Part shown: positions 1 to 9,500 of the stretch, piece after piece
How the letters are laid out: each line of letters begins with the position of its first letter
Position numbering within the stretch: position 1 is the first letter of the stretch
NCBI RefSeq assembly: GCF_000716875.1
Contig: NZ_JNWQ01000033.1
Coordinates: 1 to 64,000, forward strand
DNA: 64,000 bases
DNA from: Streptomyces novaecaesareae
GTDB lineage: Bacteria > Actinomycetota > Actinomycetes > Streptomycetales > Streptomycetaceae
Reading direction: 5' to 3'
The notes under the pieces: generated by a model
What the model was told of the DNA's origin: nothing
What the model saw: the letters and a program-made list of their open reading frames with translations, nothing else
The model's database searches: none
Made by a program: the position numbers and the translations under genes

Positions 1-1911
1 GTTGCCCAGCAGCTGCGCCGGGGTGCAGCTGCCGCCGCCACCGGTGGTCACCGTCCAGGTGAAGCTGGTGGTGCCCGACTTGCCGGCCGAGTCCTTCACG
101 GTGACGGTCACGTTGGAGGTGCCGGCCGCGGTCGGGGTGCCGGTGATCGCGCCGGTGGAGGCGTTGATCGCCAGCCCGGCGGGCAGGCCGGAGGCCGAGT
201 ACGACAGCGGGGCGGTGCCGCCCGAGGCCTTGATGGCCAGGTTGACCGCGGTGCCGACGGCGGTCGACTGGTTGCCCGGGCTGGTGACGGTGACGCCGCC
301 CGGGTTGGGCAGCGAGCCGACGTTGACGGCGGCCCAGGCGGTGGCGACCGCGTTGTACTCGGCGCTGTTCGCGCCGTACAGGTCGGTGGCCGCGTTCAGG
401 GTCGCGGTGCGGGCGGCGGCGTAGTCGGTGGTGGAGGTCATGTACGCGGTCAGCGCCTTGTACCAGACCTGCGCCGCCTTGTCCCGGCCGATGCCGGTGA
501 CGGTGATGTTGTTGACCGTCGGGCTGTTGTAGCTGACGCCGTTGATCACCTTGGCGCCGCTGCCCTCGGCCAGCAGGTAGAAGAAGTGGTTGGCGACACC
601 GGACGAGTAGTGCACGTCCAGGTTGCCGACGCCCGAGTACCAGGAGTCCGCGGACTGACCGTCCTTGGAGGGCTTGTCCATGTAGCGCAGCGGCGTGCCG
701 TTGCCGTTGATGTCGATCAGCTCGCCGATCAGGTAGTCCGGCACGTCCTTCGGCAGGTTCGCGTAGAACTCGACCATGGTGCCGAAGATGTCCGAGGTGG
801 CCTCGTTGAGGCCGCCGGACTCACCCGAGTAGTTCAGGTTGGCGGTGGCGGACGTGACGCCGTGGCTCATCTCGTGGCCGGACACGTCGAGCTCGGTCAG
901 CGGGTGGGTGTCGCCCGAGCCGTCGCCGTACGTCATGCAGAAGCAGCCGTCGTCCCAGAACGCGTTGACGTAGCCGGTGTCGTAGTGGACCCGGCTCATG
1001 GCGCCGACGCCGTCGTTCTTGATGCCGCTGCGGCCGAAGGTGTTCTTGTAGAAGTCCCAGGTGACGGCGGCGCCGTACTGGGCGTCCACGGCGGCGGACT
1101 CGCGGTTGCTGGCCAGGCCGTTGCCCCAGGTGTCGCTCGACTTGGAGAACAGCGTGCCGTTGCCGGAGGTGCCGTTGTTCATGTCGGTGGTGGACTGGCC
1201 ACCGCGGGTGGCGTCCTTCAGCGAGTAGGTCGAGCCGCTCTGGGTGGTGGTCAGCGGCACGTTGCCGACGAACACGCCGTTGCCGGAGCCGCGCTTGATG
1301 CCGTCGGCCTTGCTGAGCACGTCACCGGTCTTGGCGTCGGTCACCACGTGCAGCTTGCTCGGGGTGCCGTCGGACTCGCGGCCGGAGACGACGGTCTCCC
1401 AGGCGAGCTTCGGGGTGCCGTCGGCGGCCCACACCACCAGGCGCGGGGCGGTGTCGACGGCGGAGCCCTCCTCGGCGGCGAGCGCGGCGGCCTGGGCCTT
1501 CGGCGCGGCCAGGGCCGGGGCGGTGTCGACGCCGGCGAGGTTGGCCTCGCTGGCCTTGGTCACGCTCTTGGTGGCACCGTTCGCGTCCTGGTGGACGATC
1601 AGGTCGCCGCCGAGCACCGGGAGTCCGGCGTAGGTGCGCTCGTAGCGCAGGTGGCGACCGCCGCTGGAGTCCTGGACGACGTCCTTGGTGACCAGCTTCT
1701 CCTGGCCGCTCAGGCCGAGGGCCTGGGCGAGGGAGGTGGTCTGCTGGTTCGCCGAGGCGATCAGCGCGGCCCGGGTGGTCTGCTGGGCGGCGACGGCGGC
1801 CGGCGCGTCCGGCGTGGCGGCCTGGGCGATGACCGGTATGCCGGTGACCAGCAGCGCGGTGGTGGCGGCCATGACGACCGCCGCCTTCCGGGCGTGAGCG
1901 TAACGGGACAT
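1..1911 (-). CDS. Secreted M4 (thermolysin-type) zinc metalloprotease, C-terminus outside window
   Basis: Extracellular neutral protease. The first 637 codons are present and the reading frame runs off the window edge. A Sec signal peptide covers about residues 1-30 (MSRYAHARKAA then a hydrophobic run ending IAQA). A propeptide follows (about 31-215), then the catalytic domain with the zinc motif HEMSH near residue 343 and the downstream third ligand in GGLNEATSD near 366. After about residue 530 comes an immunoglobulin-like putative Ig domain (GNQSTAVGTAV, SASGLPAGLAI, GTPTAAGTSNVTV) and a glycine linker GGGGS; a further C-terminal domain such as a P domain would be expected beyond the edge. 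ATG is preceded by AAGGAG at good spacing. It probably degrades environmental protein together with the neighbouring secreted amylolytic enzyme, but they are separate units. Confidence 0.93.
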   Translation of the reverse strand, partial: MSRYAHARKAAVVMAATTALLVTGIPVIAQAATPDAPAAVAAQQTTRAALIASANQQTTSLAQALGLSGQEKLVTKDVVQDSSGGRHLRYERTYAGLPVLGGDLIVHQDANGATKSVTKASEANLAGVDTAPALAAPKAQAAALAAEEGSAVDTAPRLVVWAADGTPKLAWETVVSGRESDGTPSKLHVVTDAKTGDVLSKADGIKRGSGNGVFVGNVPLTTTQSGSTYSLKDATRGGQSTTDMNNGTSGNGTLFSKSSDTWGNGLASNRESAAVDAQYGAAVTWDFYKNTFGRSGIKNDGVGAMSRVHYDTGYVNAFWDDGCFCMTYGDGSGDTHPLTELDVSGHEMSHGVTSATANLNYSGESGGLNEATSDIFGTMVEFYANLPKDVPDYLIGELIDINGNGTPLRYMDKPSKDGQSADSWYSGVGNLDVHYSSGVANHFFYLLAEGSGAKVINGVSYNSPTVNNITVTGIGRDKAAQVWYKALTAYMTSTTDYAAARTATLNAATDLYGANSAEYNAVATAWAAVNVGSLPNPGGVTVTSPGNQSTAVGTAVNLAIKASGGTAPLSYSASGLPAGLAINASTGAITGTPTAAGTSNVTVTVKDSAGKSGTTSFTWTVTTGGGGSCTPAQLLGN

Positions 1912-2407
1912 GCGGACTCCTTTTCCGACCGGCACTGGGTCGCACCGGTGGAGAGAAAACCTGGGCCGCGGGGTTGCGGCGCAGTGGGGGCCCCCGCCGG
2001 GTGCGACGGAGGTGCGGTGGCGGGTTGCGGTGCTCTCAACCCGTTGCGAGGTCAGGACGCGCTGCACCTGGACTGGAACAGCTGCACCGGGAGGTGGGGC
2101 CCCCTCGTCTGCAGCCTGAGGAATCGTGGCAGCAAACCGGCCGCCAATGACAGATCCATGCCACGGATTGGCCGGTTCATTACCGAAACCGTATGCATGG
2201 TGGTTCATCAGTTGTGCTACGGGATTGCAAACTTGTGAACACGGTTTTCATGGTCTAGACAAAGTTCGATCACTACCGGCGGTCACTGACCAGCACTCAG
2301 GACCACAGCTCCTACTGCCGGGTAGCGCGCAGCGCCGCGCGGGCGGGGCACGTCACAGTTCCGGCCGTGCCACGGGCTGTTTCCGGCCAGTTCACGGCCG
2401 GAACGGA
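1912..2407. other. Intergenic region upstream of the M4 protease
   Basis: About 500 bases with no convincing gene. It must carry the protease promoter on the minus strand. The 2150-2270 part is clearly lower in GC than its surroundings, as expected for a regulated promoter, but I could not assign -35/-10 boxes with confidence. The part nearest 2400 leads into the pullulanase terminator. Confidence 0.5.
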
Positions 2408-2448
2408 ACCGGGCCCCGCGCCACCTCAACGGTGGTGCGGGGCCCGGT
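2408..2448 (-). terminator. Rho-independent-like hairpin after the pullulanase gene
   Basis: An 18-bp inverted repeat (ACCGGGCCCCGC... pairing with ...GCGGGGCCCGGT) with one mismatch and a 5-base loop TCAAC. It lies about 65 bases beyond the pullulanase stop codon. There is no T tract, as usual in Streptomyces. Confidence 0.7.
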
Positions 2449-2513
2449 AATCGGTGAACTGTACCGATCAGTACCGGAATCGGCGCCGGGTCGGTGTCGG
2501 CTTCAGTGCCGGG

Positions 2514-5500
2514 TCAGTGCTGGACGAACACCGCCACGGTGCGGCCCGGCACGGTGAACGTGCCGGTCGCGGCGTCGAAGCCGGACTGCTTCACCACCTG
2601 GTCCGCCCCGCCCGCCTGGACGGGGTGCAGCGCCTGGCTCGTCCCCTTCAGGGCCGCCACGGTCTGCCCCTGCGCGGAGGGCGTGGCGTTGAAGACCACG
2701 GTGATGCCCTTCTCCGCGCCCGTCAGCCCGGCCCCGTCCAGGTGCAGGGTGATCACCCCGGGCGTCTCGCCGGCCGTACCGGAGAGCGGGTACGAGAGCC
2801 GCTGCTGGACGGCGGCCAGGGTCGGCAGGGAGAACAGCGGCGAGGACTGCTTGATCCGCAGGAACTCCTGGTACTGCGTCGAGGCGGCCCGGATGTCGGC
2901 CACGCCGACCGTCAACTTCGGGTTGGCCAGCAGCGATCCGGCGGTCGGCCACATCCCCTTGTTGTCGGCCGCCTGCGGCAGGCCGCGGCCCCAGCCGTTG
3001 CCGTCGACCGCCCCCGTCGACGGATCGGGCCAGTGGATGGCGTTGAACCAGTCGCCCGAGTCGAAGGAGTTGGAGTCCAGCGACTTGGAGCGCAGCAGGT
3101 CGCTGCCGGCCTGGGCGAAGCCCGTGCCCTGGGTGAGCGCGGTGAGCGAGAGCCCGAGGGCCTGCATCCGGGCCCGGTCGGCGGGCGCGGTGCCGGTCGG
3201 CAGCTTGTACGCGAGCGCGTCGAACAGGTCGGTGTTGTCGTGGGCGTCCACGTACTCCACCGCCTCGCCCGGCTTGGCCGCGTACCCGGTGGGGGCGCCG
3301 TTGTAGTCGACCTGGGCGCCGGTGACGGCCTTCCCGGAGCTGTCGGTGAAGGAGTAGCCGGCCAGGTTGCCGGTCAGCCCGACCTTCAGCTGGTCCATCT
3401 GGTGCAGCAGCCGGGCCTTCTGCTCCTCCGGGCTGCCGTTCGCGGCCGAGCCGTTGGGGTCGGTGAACAGGCCCGAGGCGAAGCCCTGTTGCGGCGCGGA
3501 GTCGAGCATGAAGTTGCCGCCGCGGGCGGCGTCGCGGATCCGGTCGTCGAAGGTGGCGATGCCGGTTCCGGCCATCGTGAGCTGGGTGGCCTGCTCGAAC
3601 CGGGCGTTGTTCGCGACGGCGCCGAAGTTCCAGCCCTCGCCGTACAGGAAGACGTTCTTGCCGTCCACGCCGTCCGAGTCCGGTGTCATCTTCCGCAGGG
3701 CGGCCTGCACGTCCAGCATGGTGGACTTCGGGTCCAGGCCCATCAGGTCGAAGCGGAAGCCGTCCACCTTGTACTCGCGGGCCCACAGCGCCACCGAGTC
3801 GACGACCAGGCGGTTCATCATGGCGTGCTCGGGCGCGGTGTCGGCGCAGCAACTGTCCGTCGTCACCTTGCCGTTGGCGTCCAGCCGCTGGTAGTAGCCG
3901 GGCACCACCCGGTCCAGCACCGAGTGCTCGGCCTGCCCGCTGGCGGCGGTGTGGTTGTAGACCACGTCGAGCACCACCCGCAGCCCGGCCGCGTGCATCG
4001 CCTGCACCATCTGCCGGAACTGCACCGTCCGCGCCGTGCCGTTCGGATCGGTGGCGTAGGAGCCCTCCGGCACGTTGTAGTGCAGCGGGTCGTAGCCCCA
4101 GTTGTACGCGTCGTCGGCGGCGACGGCCGCCACGCACTCCTGCTGCTTCGGGCCGTCCGGGGGAAGGGACTTGAGGTCGCAGGCCGGCAGCTTCTGGTCG
4201 GCCCGGTTCTCCCGGATGGTGGCGATGTCGAAGGTCGGCAGCAGGTGGATCGTGGTCACGCCGGCCTTGGCCAGGTCCCGCAGGTGCTGCATGCCGGCCG
4301 AGTTCGACTCGGTGAACGCCAGGTAGGTGCCGCGCTCGGCGGCCGGGACGGTGGAGTCCTCCACCGAGAAGTCCCGGACGTGCAGTTCCTGGATCTGCTG
4401 CTGCGCGGGCGGGACGGCCTGCGGGCGGGCGTGGTCGTCCCAGCCCGCGGGCTTGAGCTCCTTGGCGTCGAGGTCGGCGACCAGGCTGCGCCGGGAGTCG
4501 GTGGACAGCGCCACCGAGTACGGGTCGGTCACGGTGTTGACCACGACCTGCTGGGCCGCGGGCGCCCAGACCTTCACCTGGTACAGGTAGTACTTTCCGT
4601 CCAACTCGCCCTTGTCGCGGACGACTTCCCAGACACCGGTCTCGTCGTCGAGCTTCAGCGGCAGCGTCTTCGGGGTGCCGCCGGTGGCGCCGTCGAAGAC
4701 CTGGACGGAGACCTCCTGCGCGGTCGGCGCCCAGAGCGACAGCGCCACCTTGCCGTTGTAGTACGCCGGGCCGAAGTCGACCTTGCCGGTCCGCCCGGCG
4801 TACAGGTCGTCCAGCACGCCCGGGAGCTGCACCCCGGTGCCGGCCAGGACGGCTCCGCTGGGCAGGTGTTCGGTGAACAGCAGCTGGCTGCGCAGCGCGG
4901 CCGGGACACGGGCGGCGTCGCGGGCGTCCACGGTGAAGGCCCGGTAGCCCGCCAGGTGCGGGAACCTGGCCTTCTGCGCGTCGGTCAGCCCGCCCTTGAC
5001 CGGAGTGAGCCGCAGCCACCGGCCGGGCTTGGTCAGTACGCCCTTGTCGGCCCGGATGCCGCCCTGCGGGTCGTAGACCAGCTGGGCACTCGTACCGCCG
5101 GCCAGGGCCTCGTCGGTGGCGCCGTAGTTCGCCGGGACGACGACGGTCTTCGCGTCGATCCACTGGGCCTTGGCACTGCCGAGGTCCACCTGCGAGGAGG
5201 CGGCCGGGTTCTGCGGCAGCAGGTAGCCCTCGCGGCCGCCGAGGATCCAGACCTCCCGGCCGTTGACCGCGAAGTCCAGCGACTGGTCGGCGGGCACGTC
5301 CTTGTCGTTGCCCTTGTGCAGGATGTAGCTGAGGCTGGTCGCGCCGGGGGCCAGCGGCACCTCGAAGACGGCGCCGAAGGCGTCGCGGCGCACCGGGGTC
5401 AGCGGCTTGCCCCAGTCGGTGGGGTTGGCGGCGCCGGTCCAGTCGTGCAGGCCCCAGCCGTCGTAGTCGCCGTCGGCCCGGTTGTAGTGGATGACGGCGG

Positions 5501-8072
5501 TGTTCGCCGGCTGGGTGTTGGTCGGGCCTGGGTTGGCGGTGCGGACGGCCGGGTCGCCCTGCTTGAGCCAGACCTCGCCGGTGCTGCCGACGTCGACGTG
5601 CCGGTCGGCGTCCACGTCCTTGACGCCGTTCTTCTCCACGATGAACCCGACGTCGGAGGCGCCCGGCTTGAGCTTCACGTACGCGAAGGCGCCGTACGCG
5701 TCCCGGCCGGTGAAGGCGTGTCCGGCCGGCCACTGGGTGGCCTCGCCGTCGGCGAGGTCGCCCCAGGCGTAGAGGTTCCAGCCGTCGTAGTCGCCGTCCG
5801 GCCGGTTGTAGTGGACGACGGCGTACGGGCGGGCTCCGGCGGTGGGCACCGGCTTGGGCGCGGGGGTGCCGGTGGTGAAGCTGCCGGTGGCCGAGCGCAG
5901 GTGGCCGCCGGAGTCCTGCACGACGGCCTTGTAGCGGACGACCGTGCCGGGGGCGACGGCGCTCAGGTCCTGGGTGACGCGAAGGAGTCTCTGGCCGTCG
6001 GAGCCGGACGCCCCGTTGTCGGCGGTGCCCAGCGTCTGCCAGGCCCCGTTGCCGATCTGGGCGGCGAAGCTCACCCGGTCGAAGCCGCCGCCGTCGACCT
6101 TCGCCCCGACGGTGACCAGCCCGGTCCCGCCGTCCGCGGGCGGCTGCACGGCGAGCTGCGGCGCGGCGCTCACGGCCGCGAGCCTGCCGCCCGCCTTGAA
6201 CACCACGGAGGAGAGCGCCGGGACGGTCACGGTCACCTTGCGGTCCGCACCGCTGGTGACCGACGAGCCCGCCGCCGGGTAGATCCGGTCGAAGCCCATC
6301 CCGGCCGAGAAGGTGTCCAGCGTGACGGTCTTCGCCTCGGCGGCGTTGTTGACCGCCACCAGGTACTCGACCTGCTGCCCCGCGTCGATCCGGGAGAAGG
6401 CGTACACGCCCGCGCCGTCGGCGGCGTACCGCTCGATCTGGGCGCCGTCGGCCAGCGCCGGGTTGTCGCGCCGCAGCTTGGCCAGCCCCGCGATGCCCTG
6501 GTAGAGCTCGCCGCCCTGCCCGTACCGGTCGGCCGGGCCGGCGGGGCCGCCGAGCACCCGGTCGCTGTTGTAGGAGGCCGTCTTCGAGGCGAACAGGTCC
6601 TGCCGGGCGTCCTTGTCGCCGCCCGCGCCGGTGAAGCCCTGCTCGTCGCCGTAGTAGACGACGGGCTGGCCGCGGGTGAGGAACTGCAGCTCGTTGCCGA
6701 GCCGGTCCTTCCTCAGCAGGGTCGCCTCGTCGGCGCCCGGGTTGTCGGCGAGCAGGAAGGAGCCGAAGCGGCCCATGTCGTGGTTGCCGAGGAAGGTCGG
6801 CAGCTCGTACGCGTCGGTGTCGGCGCCGGTGTAGCGGTAGTCCTGGCCGTAGACGTCGGAGAGGGTCTTCGCCGAGCCGCCCTGGGAGACGTACGAGCGG
6901 GCCGCGCCCTGGAACGGGAAGTCCAGGGTGGCCTGCAGCTTGCCCTTGGTCACGTACGGCGAGGTGATCGCCGGGTCCCCGGAGTAGACCTCGCCGAACA
7001 TGAAGAACTTCCTGTTGCCCTGCTTCGCCGCGAAGTCCTTGAGCGCGGGGGCCCACTGCTGCCAGAACGCCAGGTCGACGTGCTTGACGGTGTCGATTCG
7101 GAAGCCGTCCACGCCGGCGTCCTTGACCCACTGCTGGTAGACCTTCTCGAAGCCCTTCACCACCCGGGGGTTCTGGGTGTCGAGGTCGTCCAGGCCGCTG
7201 AAGTCGCCCTCGGTGGCGGACTCTCCGACGAAGGTCGAGTCGCCCCGGTTGTGGTAGAGCGCGGGGTCGTTCAGCCAGGACGGGGTCTTGGCGTTCGCGT
7301 CGGCGGGGTTGCGGAAGACCGGGGTGTAGGGGAAGGAGTCCTTGGTGATCCGCGGCCAGGGCGCGCCCGCGTCGGCGACGGCCGTCTCGTCCACCGGGTT
7401 GCCGTCCGCGTCGAGCGTCGGGTAGGCGCCGGTCGAGCGGTAGCCGTGCTGCTGCTCGGCGGCGTCGATGACGTCGGCGGTGTGGTTGGTGATGACGTCG
7501 AAGAAGACCTTGATCCCGCGGGCGTGCGCCTTGGCTATCAGCTCCTTGAGCTGCTCGTTGGTGCCGAAGTGCGGGTCGACCTGGGTGAAGTCGGTGATCC
7601 AGTACCCGTGGTAGCCGGCCGAGGCGTCCGCTCCGCTGCCCTGCACCGGCTTGTTCTTGAAGATCGGCGCCATCCAGATCGCGGTGGTGCCGAGGTCCTG
7701 GATGTAGTCGAGCTTCTGGATCAGGCCGGCCAGGTCGCCGCCGTGGTAGAAGCCCTTGTCGGCGGGGTCGAGGCCGTTCTCCAGCCTCCCGCCGGTGATG
7801 CCTCCGGTGTCGTTGGCCTGGTCGCCGTTGGCGAAGCGGTCGGGCAGCACGAAGTAGAACTGCTCGCGGGTGAGGTCGTGCCGCCCGGCGGTGGCGGCGA
7901 GCGCGGCGTCCGAGGGCGGGGCCGGCGGGGCGGCGGCCAGGGCCGCGGGGGCGCTGCCGAGGGTGGCGGCGGTCAGCGCGGCGGCCAGCAGGACGGCCGT
8001 ACGGCCTGGCCTGCGTCGGCCAGCGCTCTGTCTGGCAGTGCTCCGTCGGGGGCGGAGCGGGGCGTCGGCCAC
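2514..8072 (-). CDS. Secreted bifunctional amylase-pullulanase (two GH13 domains)
   Basis: A 1852-residue extracellular starch-degrading enzyme: it should hydrolyse alpha-1,4 bonds through its N-terminal domain and alpha-1,6 branch points through its C-terminal domain. Signal peptide at about 1-47. First GH13 catalytic domain about 60-560, with GFRIDTVKHV (nucleophile Asp), FMFGEVYSGD (acid/base Glu) and LGNHDMGRF. Then two pullulanase-associated carbohydrate modules (CBM41 type) marked by YDGWNLYAWGD and YDGWGLHDWTG near residues 765 and 870. A second GH13 domain of pullulanase type carries DVVYNHT, GFRFDLMGLD, YGEGWNFG and VDAHDNTDLFD (about 1370-1610). GTG start is chosen because AAGGGAG lies 6 bases upstream. 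Fusion of amylase and pullulanase is known in Streptomyces; function is confident, exact linkage preference is inferred. Confidence 0.95.
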   Translation of the reverse strand: MADAPLRPRRSTARQSAGRRRPGRTAVLLAAALTAATLGSAPAALAAAPPAPPSDAALAATAGRHDLTREQFYFVLPDRFANGDQANDTGGITGGRLENGLDPADKGFYHGGDLAGLIQKLDYIQDLGTTAIWMAPIFKNKPVQGSGADASAGYHGYWITDFTQVDPHFGTNEQLKELIAKAHARGIKVFFDVITNHTADVIDAAEQQHGYRSTGAYPTLDADGNPVDETAVADAGAPWPRITKDSFPYTPVFRNPADANAKTPSWLNDPALYHNRGDSTFVGESATEGDFSGLDDLDTQNPRVVKGFEKVYQQWVKDAGVDGFRIDTVKHVDLAFWQQWAPALKDFAAKQGNRKFFMFGEVYSGDPAITSPYVTKGKLQATLDFPFQGAARSYVSQGGSAKTLSDVYGQDYRYTGADTDAYELPTFLGNHDMGRFGSFLLADNPGADEATLLRKDRLGNELQFLTRGQPVVYYGDEQGFTGAGGDKDARQDLFASKTASYNSDRVLGGPAGPADRYGQGGELYQGIAGLAKLRRDNPALADGAQIERYAADGAGVYAFSRIDAGQQVEYLVAVNNAAEAKTVTLDTFSAGMGFDRIYPAAGSSVTSGADRKVTVTVPALSSVVFKAGGRLAAVSAAPQLAVQPPADGGTGLVTVGAKVDGGGFDRVSFAAQIGNGAWQTLGTADNGASGSDGQRLLRVTQDLSAVAPGTVVRYKAVVQDSGGHLRSATGSFTTGTPAPKPVPTAGARPYAVVHYNRPDGDYDGWNLYAWGDLADGEATQWPAGHAFTGRDAYGAFAYVKLKPGASDVGFIVEKNGVKDVDADRHVDVGSTGEVWLKQGDPAVRTANPGPTNTQPANTAVIHYNRADGDYDGWGLHDWTGAANPTDWGKPLTPVRRDAFGAVFEVPLAPGATSLSYILHKGNDKDVPADQSLDFAVNGREVWILGGREGYLLPQNPAASSQVDLGSAKAQWIDAKTVVVPANYGATDEALAGGTSAQLVYDPQGGIRADKGVLTKPGRWLRLTPVKGGLTDAQKARFPHLAGYRAFTVDARDAARVPAALRSQLLFTEHLPSGAVLAGTGVQLPGVLDDLYAGRTGKVDFGPAYYNGKVALSLWAPTAQEVSVQVFDGATGGTPKTLPLKLDDETGVWEVVRDKGELDGKYYLYQVKVWAPAAQQVVVNTVTDPYSVALSTDSRRSLVADLDAKELKPAGWDDHARPQAVPPAQQQIQELHVRDFSVEDSTVPAAERGTYLAFTESNSAGMQHLRDLAKAGVTTIHLLPTFDIATIRENRADQKLPACDLKSLPPDGPKQQECVAAVAADDAYNWGYDPLHYNVPEGSYATDPNGTARTVQFRQMVQAMHAAGLRVVLDVVYNHTAASGQAEHSVLDRVVPGYYQRLDANGKVTTDSCCADTAPEHAMMNRLVVDSVALWAREYKVDGFRFDLMGLDPKSTMLDVQAALRKMTPDSDGVDGKNVFLYGEGWNFGAVANNARFEQATQLTMAGTGIATFDDRIRDAARGGNFMLDSAPQQGFASGLFTDPNGSAANGSPEEQKARLLHQMDQLKVGLTGNLAGYSFTDSSGKAVTGAQVDYNGAPTGYAAKPGEAVEYVDAHDNTDLFDALAYKLPTGTAPADRARMQALGLSLTALTQGTGFAQAGSDLLRSKSLDSNSFDSGDWFNAIHWPDPSTGAVDGNGWGRGLPQAADNKGMWPTAGSLLANPKLTVGVADIRAASTQYQEFLRIKQSSPLFSLPTLAAVQQRLSYPLSGTAGETPGVITLHLDGAGLTGAEKGITVVFNATPSAQGQTVAALKGTSQALHPVQAGGADQVVKQSGFDAATGTFTVPGRTVAVFVQH

Positions 8073-8133
8073 TGAGGGCTCCCTTAGGGGGAAGGGGCGA
8101 TCGATTTCCCAGGAAGCTAGCGGCCTGCAATAT

Positions 8134-8154
8134 GTTTCAGCAAGATGCAGAAAC
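8134..8154. promoter_or_regulatory. Candidate maltose/starch regulator operator upstream of the pullulanase gene
   Basis: A 21-bp imperfect inverted repeat GTTTCaGCA-n3-TGCaGAAAC (outer GTTTC/GAAAC, inner GCA/TGC). On the minus strand the same segment reads TTGCTG and, 9 bases on, TTGCAG, resembling the TTGCAG-type direct repeats described upstream of Streptomyces amylase genes controlled by the LacI-family MalR/Reg1 repressor. It sits 62-82 bases before the pullulanase start. The regulator identity is inference. Confidence 0.45.
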
Positions 8155-8327
8155 GGTTTCTTCGGGGGAAAATCCAGGTCGGCGCCCCGCTCCGACCACC
8201 CCGATTACTCCCTCGGAGGGACGGGCGTGACAATGGGACGTATGCCAGTCCCACCGGTACGCACCAGAACCCCGAGCACCCCCTACCCCGGTGGGAGTCG
8301 CCCCCTAGCCCTCAAGGGGGACAGCCG

Positions 8328-9359
8328 GTGAAGAATCCACTTCCAGAGGATGAGCGGACGGCGACGAGCGGTCTGGCAGACTTGCCGCCCATGGGGGAAC
8401 CGACCGAGATCCAGCGAGGCGACACCGTGCGCGCCGACGCGGCCAGCGGTGGCGGTTCCGGAACGGAGACGGCCGCCCCCGGCCGCCTGCCCGACGGAGC
8501 CACCCGCGCTGCCCAGACCCGCACCGCCGCCCTGCGGGGCTACGTCCGCGCGCAGCGCCGCTCACCCGCCCGGCCCCGGATCTGGTTCGAGCTGGCCCTG
8601 ATCGGCATCAGCTACTGGATCTACTCGATCGTCCGCAACGCGGTCCCGGAGCAGGAAGCGATAGCCCAGAAGCACGCGCGCTGGATCTGGGACCTGGAGC
8701 AGAACCTCGGCATCGCCGTCGAGCGCTCGGTCAACCACGCCGTGGACGGCGTCGGGTGGCTCATCACGGGGATGAACTACTACTACGCGACGCTGCACTT
8801 CATCATCACGATCGGCGTCCTGGTCTGGCTCTACCGCAGCCACCCCGGCCGCTACGTCGCTGCCCGCACCGTGCTGTTCGTCACCACCCTGATCGCCCTG
8901 GTCGGCTTCTACTCCTTCCCGCTGGCCCCGCCCCGGCTGATGGCCGACGGCGGCTTCGTCGACACCGTGAAGACCCACGGCACCTGGGGCTCGTTCGCCT
9001 CCGGGCCCGCCGCGCACGTCTCCAACATGTACGCGGCGATGCCCTCGATGCACATCGGCTGGTCGATGTGGTGCGGCCTGGCGATCTTCTTCCTGGCCCG
9101 CCGGACCTGGGTCCGGGTGCTCGGCCTGCTCTATCCGGCGGCCACCCTGGTGGTCATCGTCTCCACCGCCAACCACTTCTGGATGGACGCCGTCGGCGGC
9201 GAGATCTGCCTGGCGGTGGGCTTCCTGGCCGCCCGCTGGATCTACCACGAGTGGGTCTACAAGCTGCCGCAGGTCCCCGTCCGGGAGACGGCGGCCGAGC
9301 AGCCGATCACCGTTCCCGAGCAGTGGAGCGAGCCCGCGGTCAGCACCGCGCGCCGCTAG
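8328..9359 (+). CDS. PAP2-superfamily integral membrane phosphatase/phosphotransferase
   Basis: About 343 residues. A disordered, charged N-terminus (to about residue 75) precedes six predicted membrane segments. PAP2-type motifs are visible: AMPSMHIGWSMW (motif with catalytic His) and ANHFWMDAVGG (second His and Asp). The arrangement resembles the PAP2_3 branch, which contains inositol phosphorylceramide synthase-like and lipid phosphatase proteins, so the substrate is probably a membrane lipid phosphate at the outer membrane face. I prefer the GTG at 8328 because AAGGGGGA lies 6 bases upstream; an in-frame ATG at 8145 lacks a ribosome site and would sit inside the divergent promoter. Transcribed away from the pullulanase gene; a strong terminator follows. 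Confidence 0.8.
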   Translation: MKNPLPEDERTATSGLADLPPMGEPTEIQRGDTVRADAASGGGSGTETAAPGRLPDGATRAAQTRTAALRGYVRAQRRSPARPRIWFELALIGISYWIYSIVRNAVPEQEAIAQKHARWIWDLEQNLGIAVERSVNHAVDGVGWLITGMNYYYATLHFIITIGVLVWLYRSHPGRYVAARTVLFVTTLIALVGFYSFPLAPPRLMADGGFVDTVKTHGTWGSFASGPAAHVSNMYAAMPSMHIGWSMWCGLAIFFLARRTWVRVLGLLYPAATLVVIVSTANHFWMDAVGGEICLAVGFLAARWIYHEWVYKLPQVPVRETAAEQPITVPEQWSEPAVSTARR

Positions 9360-9372
9360 CGACGACCTTCGA

Positions 9373-9399
9373 GAAGGGGCCCCGAGCAGGGGCCCCTTC
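9373..9399 (+). terminator. Terminator between the PAP2 gene and glnE
   Basis: Perfect 11-bp stem GAAGGGGCCCC / GGGGCCCCTTC with loop GAGCA, 13 bases after the PAP2 stop. It lies between convergent genes and could act in both directions. Confidence 0.8.
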
Positions 9400-9458
9400 C
9401 GCATGTCCGGGGCCACTGCGCACCGTTGCTGGGGGGACCTCCCGCCCCGCCGGTGGGC

Positions 9459-9500
9459 GCGGACTCACCCGACCCCGTAGCGGACTCACCCGACCCCGTA
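9459..9500. repeat. Tandem 21-bp duplication of the glnE stop-codon region
   Basis: Two exact adjacent copies of a 21-bp unit starting GCGGACTCACCCGACCCC (9459-9479 and 9480-9500). The second copy contains the actual glnE stop (TCA at 9486-9488 on the plus strand); the first carries the same stop in the downstream untranslated region. Confidence 0.9.

Noticed and set aside
586..2238. Plus-strand 550-residue frame over the protease region
   Set aside because: The minus strand encodes the M4 protease with signal peptide and HEMSH; the plus-strand product is a Val/Gly-rich low-complexity shadow.
2454..8130. Very long open frames on the plus strand opposite the pullulanase gene
   Set aside because: Antisense frames stay open because of extreme third-position GC; the minus-strand frame has complete GH13 motifs and a ribosome site.
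8145..8327. Upstream ATG start of the PAP2 protein
   Set aside because: No ribosome site, and it overlaps the divergent promoter/operator; GTG 8328 has a strong site.
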